Of a stretch of 6,405 bases of DNA, positions 1 to 5,503 are shown one piece after another (the first letter of the stretch is position 1; each line of letters starts with the position of its first letter). The notes under the pieces were generated by a model, which saw nothing but the letters and a program-made list of their open reading frames with translations, did no database searches and was not told the origin of the DNA. Source of the stretch: an uncultured Clostridia bacterium (GTDB lineage: Bacteria > Bacillota_A > Clostridia > Oscillospirales > Oscillospiraceae); assembly GCA_946408145.1 (NCBI GenBank), contig CAMJQX010000091.1, positions 1 to 6,405 on the forward strand, in the 5' to 3' direction. A program made the translations under genes and the position numbers.

Positions 1-423
1 GAGAAGGAGACCGGCACCATGGAGAAGATGCGCAAGGACATCATGCGCGATCTGAGCTTCATGAGCTACGCGCCGATCCTCTTCATCTCCGCGCTGACCG
101 GCCAGCGGACGGACCGCATCTTCGAGCTCATCAACTTCGTCAACGACCAGTCCAATATGCGCATCAGCACCGGCATGCTCAACAACGTCCTGGCAGACGC
201 GCAGGCGCGCGTGCAGCCGCCCACGGACAAGGGCCGCCGCCTGAAGATCTACTACATGACCCAGACCGGCGTCAAGCCGCCCAACTTCGTCATCTTCTGC
301 AACAGCCGGGAGCTGTTCCACTTCTCCTATCAGCGCTACATCGAAAACCAGATCCGCGCGGTCTTCGGCCTGGAGGGCACGCCCGTGCGCATCGTGATCC
401 GCCAGAAAGGAGACAAGGAATGA
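1..423 (+). CDS. der: Ribosome-assembly GTPase Der (EngA), C-terminal part
   Basis: This is the 3' end of the gene for Der, a double-GTPase that acts in maturation of the 50S ribosomal subunit. The frame is open from base 1, so the start, both G1-G4 motif sets and most of the second G domain lie upstream of the window. What is visible is the end of GTPase domain 2, including the G5-type motif FISALTGQRTDRIF, then the C-terminal KH-like domain. That domain shows the usual pattern: RLKIYYMTQTGVKPPNFVIF, then the ELFHFSYQRYIENQIR helix, and a final GTPVRIVIR strand. The protein ends QKGDKE, a normal place for the family to stop. The stop codon overlaps the next gene's start (ATGA), which suggests translational coupling. 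Family assignment is secure; the function is known for the family and not tested here. Confidence 0.96.
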   Translation, partial: EKETGTMEKMRKDIMRDLSFMSYAPILFISALTGQRTDRIFELINFVNDQSNMRISTGMLNNVLADAQARVQPPTDKGRRLKIYYMTQTGVKPPNFVIFCNSRELFHFSYQRYIENQIRAVFGLEGTPVRIVIRQKGDKE

Positions 424-1064
424 TCGTCTACTGGATCCTGCTGCTGATCATCGCCTTCCCGGCATACTATATCGGCAGCATCAGCACGCTGCGGGTCGCC
501 TCCCGCTTTGTGTTCCGCAAGAACCTGCGCCGCCTCGGCAAGGGCAGCGCCTGGGTCTCCAATTTCAAGCGCATTTTCGGCTGGTGGGGCTTCGGAAAGC
601 TCCTGCTGACCGAGATCGTCAAGGATCTGATCCCGATCCTGCTCGGCGCGGCCGTGCTCGCCGTGAAGCACCACCCGGCCGTCGGCGCCGCTTTCGGCGG
701 CTACTGCATGCTGGTGGGGCGGCTCTGGCCGATGTTCAACCGCTTCCGCGGCACGCACCACGGCTGCGTGGCTCTCGTCGTCGCGGCGCTGAGCGTGAAC
801 TTCTCCGTGGGCGCTTCCGCCGTGGTGGTGATCATCGGCGTGCTCCTTCTGACACGCTATTTTTCCCTCAGCGCGCTCGCCGGCGCGGCGATCGTGATCG
901 TCACCGCGCTGCTGCTGGTGGACGACCGCCTGCTGATGCTGCTGTGCATCTGTACCGCCGGGCTGATCTTCCTCTACCATATCCCGGCCCTGTGGCGCCT
1001 GAGCCAGGGCACGGAGGAGCGTTTCAACTTCAAGGAGGACATCACCTACAAGCTCGACGAATAG
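420..1064 (+). CDS. Divergent PlsY-family membrane protein (acyl-phosphate:glycerol-3-phosphate acyltransferase-like)
   Basis: This 214-aa multi-pass membrane protein has the PlsY layout: an N-terminal hydrophobic helix ending in YYIGSIS (residues 17-22), a polar loop, then further hydrophobic segments around 70-105, 115-145, 150-167 and 170-190. Canonical PlsY transfers acyl groups from acyl-phosphate to glycerol-3-phosphate, starting phospholipid synthesis. The motifs are heavily altered here. The GSGNxGATN loop reads GKGSAWVSN (40-48), the DILKG loop reads EIVKD (65-69), and the GHxxPxxxxFxGGKG motif reads GRLWPMFNRFRGTHHG (100-115). Lost residues include the motif-1 serine and asparagine and the motif-3 histidine. 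The start codon overlaps the der stop, and an AAGGAG-like site inside the der end (near 408) serves as its ribosome binding site. It may be a paralog with another role, so I give no gene symbol. Family membership is fairly sure; acyltransferase activity is doubtful. Confidence 0.82.
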   Translation: MIVYWILLLIIAFPAYYIGSISTLRVASRFVFRKNLRRLGKGSAWVSNFKRIFGWWGFGKLLLTEIVKDLIPILLGAAVLAVKHHPAVGAAFGGYCMLVGRLWPMFNRFRGTHHGCVALVVAALSVNFSVGASAVVVIIGVLLLTRYFSLSALAGAAIVIVTALLLVDDRLLMLLCICTAGLIFLYHIPALWRLSQGTEERFNFKEDITYKLDE

Positions 1065-1091
1065 TACGGAAGCTCGCCGCGCGCAGCCTGT

Positions 1092-1150
1092 CATCCTGAG
1101 CGAAGCGAAGGATCCCGCCTCTTCCGGGGCCCTTCGCTCCGCTCAGGATG
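1092..1150. repeat. Intergenic inverted repeat (REP-like, CATCCTGAGCGAAGCGAAGG arms)
   Basis: The left arm at 1092-1111 reads CATCCTGAGCGAAGCGAAGG. The right arm at 1131-1150 is its reverse complement with one mismatch (C for T at 1139). The arms are separated by a 19-base spacer. The word recurs in intergenic regions of many unrelated bacterial genomes as I remember it, so a dispersed palindromic element is likely. The transcript would form a 20-bp hairpin shortly after the plsY-like gene and could act as an mRNA 3' end, but no T-tract follows, so I do not call it a terminator. Confidence 0.85.
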
Positions 1151-1173
1151 CTTCCGTTTCCGGCAGCGTCCAT

Positions 1174-1202
1174 TTGACTTTTTCCGGCGTCTGTTGTAAA
1201 GT
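1174..1202 (+). promoter_or_regulatory. Sigma-A-type promoter for mntP
   Basis: A -35 box TTGACT (1174-1179) is followed, after 17 bases, by a -10 box TAAAGT (1197-1202). Transcription would start near 1209, giving a leader of only about 17 bases before the probable TTG start at 1226. That leaves no room for a manganese riboswitch in the leader. The call rests on consensus match and position only. Confidence 0.6.
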
Positions 1203-1225
1203 GCATTCTTGCAGAGGTGAGAGAG

Positions 1226-1789
1226 TTGGATTTTTTGGAGCTGTTTCTGATCGGCGTGGGCCTGAGTATGGACGCCTTCGCCGTTTCGATCTGCAAGGGC
1301 CTGTCCGTGCGCAGCCTGAAGCCGAAGCACGCGCTGCTTGCCGGCCTGTATTTCGGCGGCTTTCAGTTTCTGATGCCGGTGGTCGGCTGGCTGCTGGGCT
1401 ACCGCTTCGAATCGATGATCCAGAGCATAGACCACTGGATCGCCTTTGTGCTGCTGGTCCTGATCGGCGCGAATATGATCAAGGAGTCCTTCGGCGAGGA
1501 CGACGAGCTGAGCGACGACTTCGGTTTCCGCACGATGCTGCTGCTGGCCGTCGCCACCAGCATCGACGCGCTGGCCGTGGGCGTGACCTTCGCCTTTCTG
1601 GAGGTCAGGATCCTGCCGGCCGCGTCGCTCATCGGTGTGACGACCTTTGTGCTGTCCGCCGCCGGCATCTGGATCGGCCATGTCTTCGGCAAGCGCTTTA
1701 AGGCGAAGGCCGAGCGGCTCGGCGGCGTCATCCTGATCCTGATCGGGCTCAAGATCCTGCTCGAGCATCTGGGGATCATCGACTTCTGA
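1226..1789 (+). CDS. mntP: Manganese efflux pump MntP
   Basis: MntP exports Mn(II) across the cytoplasmic membrane and protects against manganese excess. From the TTG at 1226 the protein is 187 aa with about six hydrophobic segments. It carries the two family signatures: GLSMDAFAVSI (residues 12-22, Asp16) in the first helix and ATSIDALAVG (110-119, Asp114) in the repeat-related fourth helix. Both acidic residues are central to transport in the family. The end, GGVILILIGLKILLEHL, is also typical. I chose TTG 1226 over an in-frame GTG at 1217 because GAGGTGA (1214-1220) is a good ribosome binding site five bases ahead of it, the GTG lies inside that site, and the protein then starts MDFLELF as relatives do. 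A promoter sits just upstream, and the M15B gene follows after 19 bases, probably in the same transcript. Confidence 0.94.
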   Translation: MDFLELFLIGVGLSMDAFAVSICKGLSVRSLKPKHALLAGLYFGGFQFLMPVVGWLLGYRFESMIQSIDHWIAFVLLVLIGANMIKESFGEDDELSDDFGFRTMLLLAVATSIDALAVGVTFAFLEVRILPAASLIGVTTFVLSAAGIWIGHVFGKRFKAKAERLGGVILILIGLKILLEHLGIIDF

Positions 1790-1808
1790 TAGCTTTCAGG
1801 GACTGCAT

Positions 1809-2678
1809 ATGGCGAAAAGCAAGACGAAAACAAAACGAAAAACGAACAAAGCGGCGGTCTTCATCGGCGTTGTGGTCACGCTGGGGCTGATGCTGGGCGT
1901 GATGATCCAGCTGACGCTCGCCGCCAACGAGCAGCGGCTGCGCTGGCAGGCGGGGGAACGGCTGGCCCGCGCCATGAGCACCACGGCGGTGCAGACGCTG
2001 GAGGCGCGGCACAATCTGGAAGCGGAGACCGTGCGGGCGGCGAAGCTCGCGCTCGCGGGGCAGCCCGAGGCGCGCGCGGCCCAGCGTGCGCAGGAGCAGC
2101 CGGAGCTTCTGCTGCTCGTCAACCCCTGGAACGCGCTGCCGGAGGACTATGACCCGGAGCTGCAGCAGGTCGGCCGCGAATTCGGCACCGACTACATGAT
2201 GGACCGGCGCTGTGCCGACAAGCTCGAGCAGATGATCGCCGACTGCCGCGAGGGCGGCGGCCATCCGTGGATCTGCTCGGCCTACCGGACGCAGAAGAAC
2301 CAGCAGGATCTGTTTGACAACAAGGTGCTGCGCGTGATCCTGGAGGGCAGCAGCGCCGAGGAGGCGCCGGACATCGCGGCCAAGGCCGTGGCCCGGCCCG
2401 GCACCAGCGAGCACCAGCTCGGCATGGCGGTGGACATCATCGACGAGTACTACCCCATCCTCGACGAGGGGCAGGAGGAGACCGCCACCCAGAACTGGCT
2501 GATGAAAAACTGCTGGCGCTACGGCTTCATCCTCCGCTATCCCAACGGCACCACCGACATCACAGGCATCATCTACGAGCCCTGGCACTACCGCTACGTC
2601 GGCGAGCGCTACGCCGAGGAGATCACCGGGCTCGGCGTCACGCTGGAGGAATACCTGCAGATGCGCCGCGGAAGGTAA
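1809..2678 (+). CDS. Membrane-anchored M15B D-alanyl-D-alanine carboxypeptidase (VanY/DacY-like), paralog 1
   Basis: This 289-aa protein is a zinc D,D-carboxypeptidase of peptidase family M15B, which removes the terminal D-Ala from peptidoglycan stem peptides outside the membrane. A basic N-terminus (residues 1-14) and one hydrophobic helix (about 15-38) give an anchored, outward-facing enzyme. A charged, alanine-rich linker (40-98), possibly helical, leads to the catalytic domain, which begins LLLVNPWNALPEDY. Family motifs are intact: CSAYRTQKNQQDLF (156-169), RPGTSEHQLGMAVD (196-209) with zinc ligands His202 and Asp209, and YEPWHYRYVG (256-265) with catalytic Glu257 and zinc ligand His260. 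An AGGGA site (1798-1802) lies six bases before ATG. It probably shares the mntP transcript. No vancomycin-resistance genes are nearby, so a housekeeping wall-trimming role is likelier than VanY-type resistance. Confidence 0.93.
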   Translation: MAKSKTKTKRKTNKAAVFIGVVVTLGLMLGVMIQLTLAANEQRLRWQAGERLARAMSTTAVQTLEARHNLEAETVRAAKLALAGQPEARAAQRAQEQPELLLLVNPWNALPEDYDPELQQVGREFGTDYMMDRRCADKLEQMIADCREGGGHPWICSAYRTQKNQQDLFDNKVLRVILEGSSAEEAPDIAAKAVARPGTSEHQLGMAVDIIDEYYPILDEGQEETATQNWLMKNCWRYGFILRYPNGTTDITGIIYEPWHYRYVGERYAEEITGLGVTLEEYLQMRRGR

Positions 2679-2753
2679 GTATTTCCTGGATTGAAAAAAC
2701 GTTGTGCCTTGAAAACCGAAAAAGAAATCGAATAAAACAGGAGAATTCAATTC

Positions 2754-2784
2754 GTTTTTGTCACGGCTCTGCCGTGGCAAAAAC
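2754..2784. repeat. Perfect inverted repeat, 14-bp stem with TCT loop
   Basis: GTTTTTGTCACGGC (2754-2767) pairs with GCCGTGGCAAAAAC (2771-2784) with one G-U pair and a three-base loop. The T-run is in the 5' arm and the A-run in the 3' arm on both strands. That is the reverse of a rho-independent terminator, so a repeat or structured-RNA element is a better label. Confidence 0.8.
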
Positions 2785-2869
2785 ACCATGAGACGAGCTG
2801 TGCGAGTCCTCGCGCCGACCAACCGAGGCTTTTCTCCACGCAAGCCGAGGGCGATAAGCGCGAGTGCAT

Positions 2870-2902
2870 CAACGGAGAGCCCAGCGAAGCGGGTCTCCGT
2901 TG
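2870..2902. repeat. Inverted repeat hairpin with GAA loop
   Basis: CAACGGAGA (2870-2878) pairs with TCTCCGTTG (2894-2902). Inside, CCC (2880-2882) pairs with GGG (2891-2893), and GC (2884-2885) with GC (2889-2890), around a GAA loop. Two single-base bulges (2879 and 2883) both fall on the left arm. No T-run follows, so terminator function is not supported. Confidence 0.75.
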
Positions 2903-2939
2903 AAAAACCTTAATCTTTCTTAATATGGAACTTCCCGCC

Positions 2940-2968
2940 TGTTCTTTTCGTCGTACATATGATAGAAT
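2940..2968 (+). promoter_or_regulatory. Candidate extended -10 promoter for the second M15B gene
   Basis: TGATAGAAT (2960-2968) is an extended -10 element with a good TAGAAT hexamer. The -35 position 17 bases upstream reads TGTTCT (2940-2945), a poor match, so the extended -10 would have to carry recognition. Transcription would start near 2975. The gene then has a strong AGGAGGG site (2988-2994) seven bases before its ATG. Confidence 0.5.
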
Positions 2969-3001
2969 AGGATCACGCGGAGCCGGGAGGAGGGCGAGAG
3001 A

Positions 3002-3694
3002 ATGAGCAGCGAGCAGCTTGCGGCGAAGCGAATCAGAATCAAACCATGGGTCAAAATCGCGTTCGGCGTGCTGGCCGCGGCCTTGGTGATCGCGCTCGCC
3101 ATCCGCCTGGGCGGCTGGAGCCATCACGGGCAGGACAACCGCCTGACCGCGCTGGTCAACCCCTGGAACGCGGTGGACAACTGCGGTTTTACGCCGAGCC
3201 CGACCGAATTTGAAGGTCTGCTGATCGACAAGAATATGAAAAAGCCGCTCGAGACGCTGCTGGCGGAGTGCCGTAAGGCGGGCTTCGCTCCGGTGCTCAC
3301 GGCGGGCTACCGCACGCAGGCGCAGCAGCAAGAGCTTTTCGACGAAACGGTGCGCGGCCTTCTCGAGAGCGGGGAGCTGAGCGAAAACGAGGCGTCGGCC
3401 ATCGCATCCATGCGTGTGGGCCGGCCCGGCGCCAGCGAGCATGAGCTGGGCCTCGCGGTGGATTTCGCCGAGGACGAGACGCTCCTGAACTGGCTGCGCG
3501 AGAACGCCTGGCAGTACGGCTTCATCCTGCGCTACCCCGCGGGGAGCGAGATCCTGACCGGCCGGGACGCCGACCCCTGCCATTACCGCTATGTGGGCGA
3601 GGCCGCGGCCGAGCAGATCCACGCGATGAACGCCACGCTCGAGGAATACCTGTCCCTCTTCTACGGCGACAGCGCGCAGGTCATTTTTGAATAA
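3002..3694 (+). CDS. M15B D-alanyl-D-alanine carboxypeptidase-like protein, paralog 2 with Glu-to-Asp active-site change
   Basis: This 230-aa protein is a shorter paralog of the upstream M15B enzyme. It has a basic N-terminus, one membrane helix (about 16-36), a short linker, then the same domain opening, LTALVNPWNA (48-57). It keeps AGYRTQAQQQELF (101-113) and RPGASEHELGLAVDF (141-155), with zinc ligands His147 and Asp154, and HYRYVGE (194-200) with His194. The residue that should be the catalytic glutamate is aspartate: the motif reads DADPCHYRYVG (189-199) where paralog 1 has YEPWHYRYVG, so Glu is replaced by Asp191 and Trp by Cys193. A stretch present in paralog 1 before the last motif (its residues about 212-226) is missing. 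It probably has its own promoter and ends at a hairpin. The fold is sure; whether it is fully active is uncertain. Confidence 0.9.
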   Translation: MSSEQLAAKRIRIKPWVKIAFGVLAAALVIALAIRLGGWSHHGQDNRLTALVNPWNAVDNCGFTPSPTEFEGLLIDKNMKKPLETLLAECRKAGFAPVLTAGYRTQAQQQELFDETVRGLLESGELSENEASAIASMRVGRPGASEHELGLAVDFAEDETLLNWLRENAWQYGFILRYPAGSEILTGRDADPCHYRYVGEAAAEQIHAMNATLEEYLSLFYGDSAQVIFE

Positions 3695-3706
3695 GGATCG
3701 ATACGA

Positions 3707-3737
3707 AAAGCCGGGGCTGACATGCAGTCCCGGCTTT
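3707..3737 (+). terminator. Terminator-like hairpin after the second M15B gene
   Basis: AAAGCCGGGGCTG (3707-3719) pairs with CAGTCCCGGCTTT (3725-3737), a 13-bp stem with one G-U pair and a five-base ACATG loop. It lies 13 bases after the stop codon. The 3' arm ends in TTT but a longer T-run is absent on the plus strand; on the minus strand the arm ends in TTTT. A terminator, possibly bidirectional, is likely but not certain. Confidence 0.65.
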
Positions 3738-3764
3738 CCGCGTTTCTGGAAAGTATTTCTCTCC

Positions 3765-3793
3765 TTGCCAGCGCGGGGAGAGACGTGTACAAT
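3765..3793 (+). promoter_or_regulatory. Sigma-A-type promoter for the DUF3810 gene
   Basis: A -35 box TTGCCA (3765-3770) is followed, after 17 bases, by a -10 box TACAAT (3788-3793). The expected transcription start is about 3800, which is the A of the ATG I chose for the gene. It lies just downstream of the terminator-like hairpin, as expected for a new transcription unit. Confidence 0.7.
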
Positions 3794-3799
3794 AGGCCC

Positions 3800-4918
3800 A
3801 TGAGACAGACAACGAAAAACTCCATCTTCCGCCTCGCGCCGGGGCGGCATGTCCTGCTGCTCGTCAGCGCCGCCGTGATCGCGGCCCATCTGCTGACGCG
3901 GCGCAGCCACGCCCTCAACCGCCGGCTGTCGGAGCGCTTCGTGCGTCCGCTGCACCGCGCGATGAGCCTTGCGTCCGCGCGGCTGCCCTTCTCGCTGGCG
4001 GAGCTCCTGCTCGGCCTCGCGGTGCTCGCACTTATAGTTTACATAATATTTAGCATCAAAAGGCTGATCTTCGAGAAACACAGGCTTCAACAGGTTTACA
4101 TAATTTTTATCACGCTGGCGAGCGCCGGCCTCGCGGTCTATGCGGGCTTCTGCCTGCTGTGGGGCGTATACTATTACGGGGACGACTTCTCCGAGCAGAG
4201 CGGGCTGAAAAACGAGCCGGTATCGGTGGAGGAGCTCAGGACCGTCACAGCCTGGTTTGCCGGGCTTTGCAATGATTACGCAGGACAGGTGCCGCGGGAT
4301 GAAAACGGCGTCTGCGCAGCCGACCGTGCGGAGGTGCTGCGCAGATCGAACGAGGTCTATGCCGAGGCGGAGAAGCGCTTTCCCTGCATGGCGGGCCCCG
4401 CGATCCGGGCCAAGGGCATTTTCTTCTCCCGTCTCATGAGCTACACGGACTTTACCGGCTTTTTCTTCCCCTTCACGGCGGAGGCCAACGTGAACACGGA
4501 CTTCCCGCCCGCCCTCTTCGCAGCGACGGTGGCCCATGAGCTGGCGCACCAGCGGGGCGTCGCCAAGGAGCAGGAGGCCAACTTCTGCGCCGTGATGGCG
4601 AGCCTGCTGTACGGCGACCCGGTCTACTGCTACTCCGCCTGCCTGCTGGCCTATATCCATCTCGGCAACGCCCTGCACGGCGCGGACCGCGCCGCCTGGG
4701 AGGAGATCCGCTCGACGCTCTCCGAGCCGGTGCTGCGGGATCTCGCGGCGGAGCGGGCCTACTGGAAGCAGTTCGAGACCTCGGTGCAGACCGTGTCCAA
4801 CACGGTGTACGAGGGCTTCCTGCACAGCTACGATCAGGAACTCGGGCTTCGCAGCTACGGCGCCTGCGTGGATCTGCTGGTCAACTACTATTACGAAGCA
4901 GCAAGCGGCCTCGCCTGA
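3800..4918 (+). CDS. DUF3810 family membrane protein, zinc-metalloprotease-like (HELAH)
   Basis: This 372-aa protein matches the DUF3810 family, whose function is unknown. It has three predicted membrane helices (about 17-33, 66-86 and 99-121), with the family's PFSLAELLLG opening the second, then a mostly soluble domain. That domain carries the family stretch PFTAEANVN (224-232) and a gluzincin-type zinc motif HELAHQRGVAKEQEANF (246-262), in which His246, Glu247 and His250 form HExxH; Glu257 or Glu259 could be the third ligand. A membrane-linked metalloprotease is a reasonable inference; the substrate is unknown. I reject an upstream in-frame ATG (3722): it lies in the loop of the terminator-like hairpin and ahead of the promoter. 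ATG 3800 has no clear ribosome binding site (only TAGG close by). Codons in residues 79-105 are unusually AT-rich, with several ATA. Confidence 0.85.
   Translation: MRQTTKNSIFRLAPGRHVLLLVSAAVIAAHLLTRRSHALNRRLSERFVRPLHRAMSLASARLPFSLAELLLGLAVLALIVYIIFSIKRLIFEKHRLQQVYIIFITLASAGLAVYAGFCLLWGVYYYGDDFSEQSGLKNEPVSVEELRTVTAWFAGLCNDYAGQVPRDENGVCAADRAEVLRRSNEVYAEAEKRFPCMAGPAIRAKGIFFSRLMSYTDFTGFFFPFTAEANVNTDFPPALFAATVAHELAHQRGVAKEQEANFCAVMASLLYGDPVYCYSACLLAYIHLGNALHGADRAAWEEIRSTLSEPVLRDLAAERAYWKQFETSVQTVSNTVYEGFLHSYDQELGLRSYGACVDLLVNYYYEAASGLA
4037..4047. repeat. GTTTACATAAT copy 1 (dif-like half-site)
   Basis: With the base before and two after, AGTTTACATAATAT (4036-4049) equals one half plus part of the centre of the Bacillus subtilis dif site as I remember it, read on the opposite strand. 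It lies inside the DUF3810 coding region. The other half-site is not recognisable. It may be coincidence. Confidence 0.5.
4093..4107. repeat. GTTTACATAAT copy 2, 15-bp match to copy 3
   Basis: GGTTTACATAATTTT occurs here and again at 6297-6311 in the same orientation. The inner 11-mer also occurs 57 bases upstream (4037). Both copies inside the gene encode VYII in a membrane helix. Confidence 0.55.
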
Positions 4919-4927
4919 GGCCGCTTG
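4902..4927 (+). terminator. Hairpin overlapping the stop codon of the DUF3810 gene
   Basis: CAAGCGGCCTC (4902-4912) pairs perfectly with GAGGCCGCTTG (4917-4927) around a GCCT loop. The TGA stop spans the loop and right arm. Stem strength fits a terminator, but only TCT follows in place of a T-run, so this is tentative. Confidence 0.5.
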
Positions 4928-4944
4928 TCTGCTCCATACGGGAA

Positions 4945-4973
4945 TTGCAATCGGGGACGATTTGTATTATACT
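4945..4973 (+). promoter_or_regulatory. Sigma-A-type promoter for moaC-larB
   Basis: A -35 box TTGCAA (4945-4950) and a -10 box TATACT (4968-4973) are spaced by 17 bases. The predicted start near 4980 leaves a leader of about 30 bases before the moaC ATG. That is too short for a molybdenum-cofactor riboswitch. Confidence 0.7.
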
Positions 4974-5011
4974 TATTATTTACAGACACAAAAACACGGG
5001 AGGCGGCGCCG

Positions 5012-5491
5012 ATGAGCGATTTCACCCATTTCAATGAACAGGGCCGGGCCAAAATGGTGGACGTGGGCGAGAAGCCCGTGACCGTACGCACAGCGGTCGC
5101 GAGGGGGAGCGTGCTGGTCAATGCGCAGACCTTCGCCCTCATCCGCAGCGGCGGCATGAAGAAGGGCGACGTTCTGACCGTCGCGCAGATCGCGGGCGTC
5201 ATGGGCGCCAAGCGCACGCCCGATCTGATCCCCATGTGCCACCCGATCCTGATCGACGGCATTGATCTCCGCCTCTCGCTGGACGAAGAGCGCCTTGCGG
5301 TGGACATCGCCGCCGAGGTCCGCTGCGGCGGGCGCACCGGCGTGGAGATGGAGGCGCTGACCGCGGTGAGCGTGGCCGCGCTCACCGTCTACGATATGTG
5401 CAAGGCCGTGCAGAAGGACATGACGATCACGGACGTCTGCCTCGTCGAGAAGACCGGCGGCGTCCACGGCGAGTATCATCGGGCGGACTGA
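5012..5491 (+). CDS. moaC: Cyclic pyranopterin monophosphate synthase MoaC
   Basis: MoaC converts the 3',8-cyclo-GTP product of MoaA into cyclic pyranopterin monophosphate, the first stable molybdenum-cofactor intermediate, in the cytoplasm. The 159-aa protein is full length and nearly collinear with the E. coli enzyme. Visible family motifs are MVDVGEKPVTVR (15-26), DLIPMCHPI (71-79), GVEMEALTAVSVAAL (110-124) and YDMCKAVQKDM (127-137). The catalytic residues assigned in E. coli MoaC fall at the same numbers here: Lys51, Asp128 and Lys131. I chose ATG 5012 because GGGAGG (4998-5003) lies eight bases ahead of it; the frame stays open further upstream, but that part overlaps the promoter. larB follows after 12 bases, so the two are almost certainly co-transcribed. 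No other moa gene is in the window. Confidence 0.97.
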   Translation: MSDFTHFNEQGRAKMVDVGEKPVTVRTAVARGSVLVNAQTFALIRSGGMKKGDVLTVAQIAGVMGAKRTPDLIPMCHPILIDGIDLRLSLDEERLAVDIAAEVRCGGRTGVEMEALTAVSVAALTVYDMCKAVQKDMTITDVCLVEKTGGVHGEYHRAD

Positions 5492-5503
5492 CGGAGGGAC
5501 AGC

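Larger units (their letters stand above)
2679..3001. other. Gene-free, hairpin-rich intergenic region between the two M15B genes
   Basis: No convincing gene lies in these 323 bases. The first part (2679-2753) is A-rich, with a weak promoter-like pair TTGAAA (2709-2714) and TAAAAC (2733-2738) spaced by 18 bases, and an AGGAG word (2740-2744) without a start codon after it. From 2754 to 2902 the sequence is GC-rich and folds on paper into several stems: 2754-2784, a pairing of CTCGCGC (2809-2815) with GCGCGAG (2858-2864) enclosing a GGCTT/AAGCC stem (2827-2831 with 2842-2846), and 2870-2902. The last about 100 bases are AT-rich and hold the promoter and ribosome binding site of the next gene. 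The middle block could be a repeat element or a structured RNA. I cannot identify it. Confidence 0.7.

Noticed and set aside
336..1094. 252-aa minus-strand open frame opposite the plsY-like gene
   Set aside because: Shadow of the coding strand; rich in Gln, His, Asp and Ala with no motif.
1065..1225. yybP-ykoY manganese riboswitch upstream of mntP
   Set aside because: The space is taken by the inverted repeat and the promoter, and no riboswitch-like conserved loops are visible.
1776..2843. 355-aa minus-strand open frame opposite the first M15B gene
   Set aside because: Reverse-strand shadow with no family resemblance; the plus-strand gene has complete catalytic motifs.
2956..2964. CATATGATA resembling a sigma-K -10 element
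   Set aside because: No AC-type -35 element at proper spacing, and the overlapping extended -10 TGATAGAAT explains the site better.
1809..3694. Vancomycin-resistance (vanY) locus
   Set aside because: M15B carboxypeptidases are common housekeeping enzymes, and no vanRS, vanH, ligase or vanX gene is present.
2747..4825. 692-aa open frame on the minus strand
   Set aside because: It lies opposite two well-supported genes, has low-complexity Arg/His/Ala-rich composition typical of the reverse of GC-rich codons, no recognisable domain, and starts in the hairpin region.
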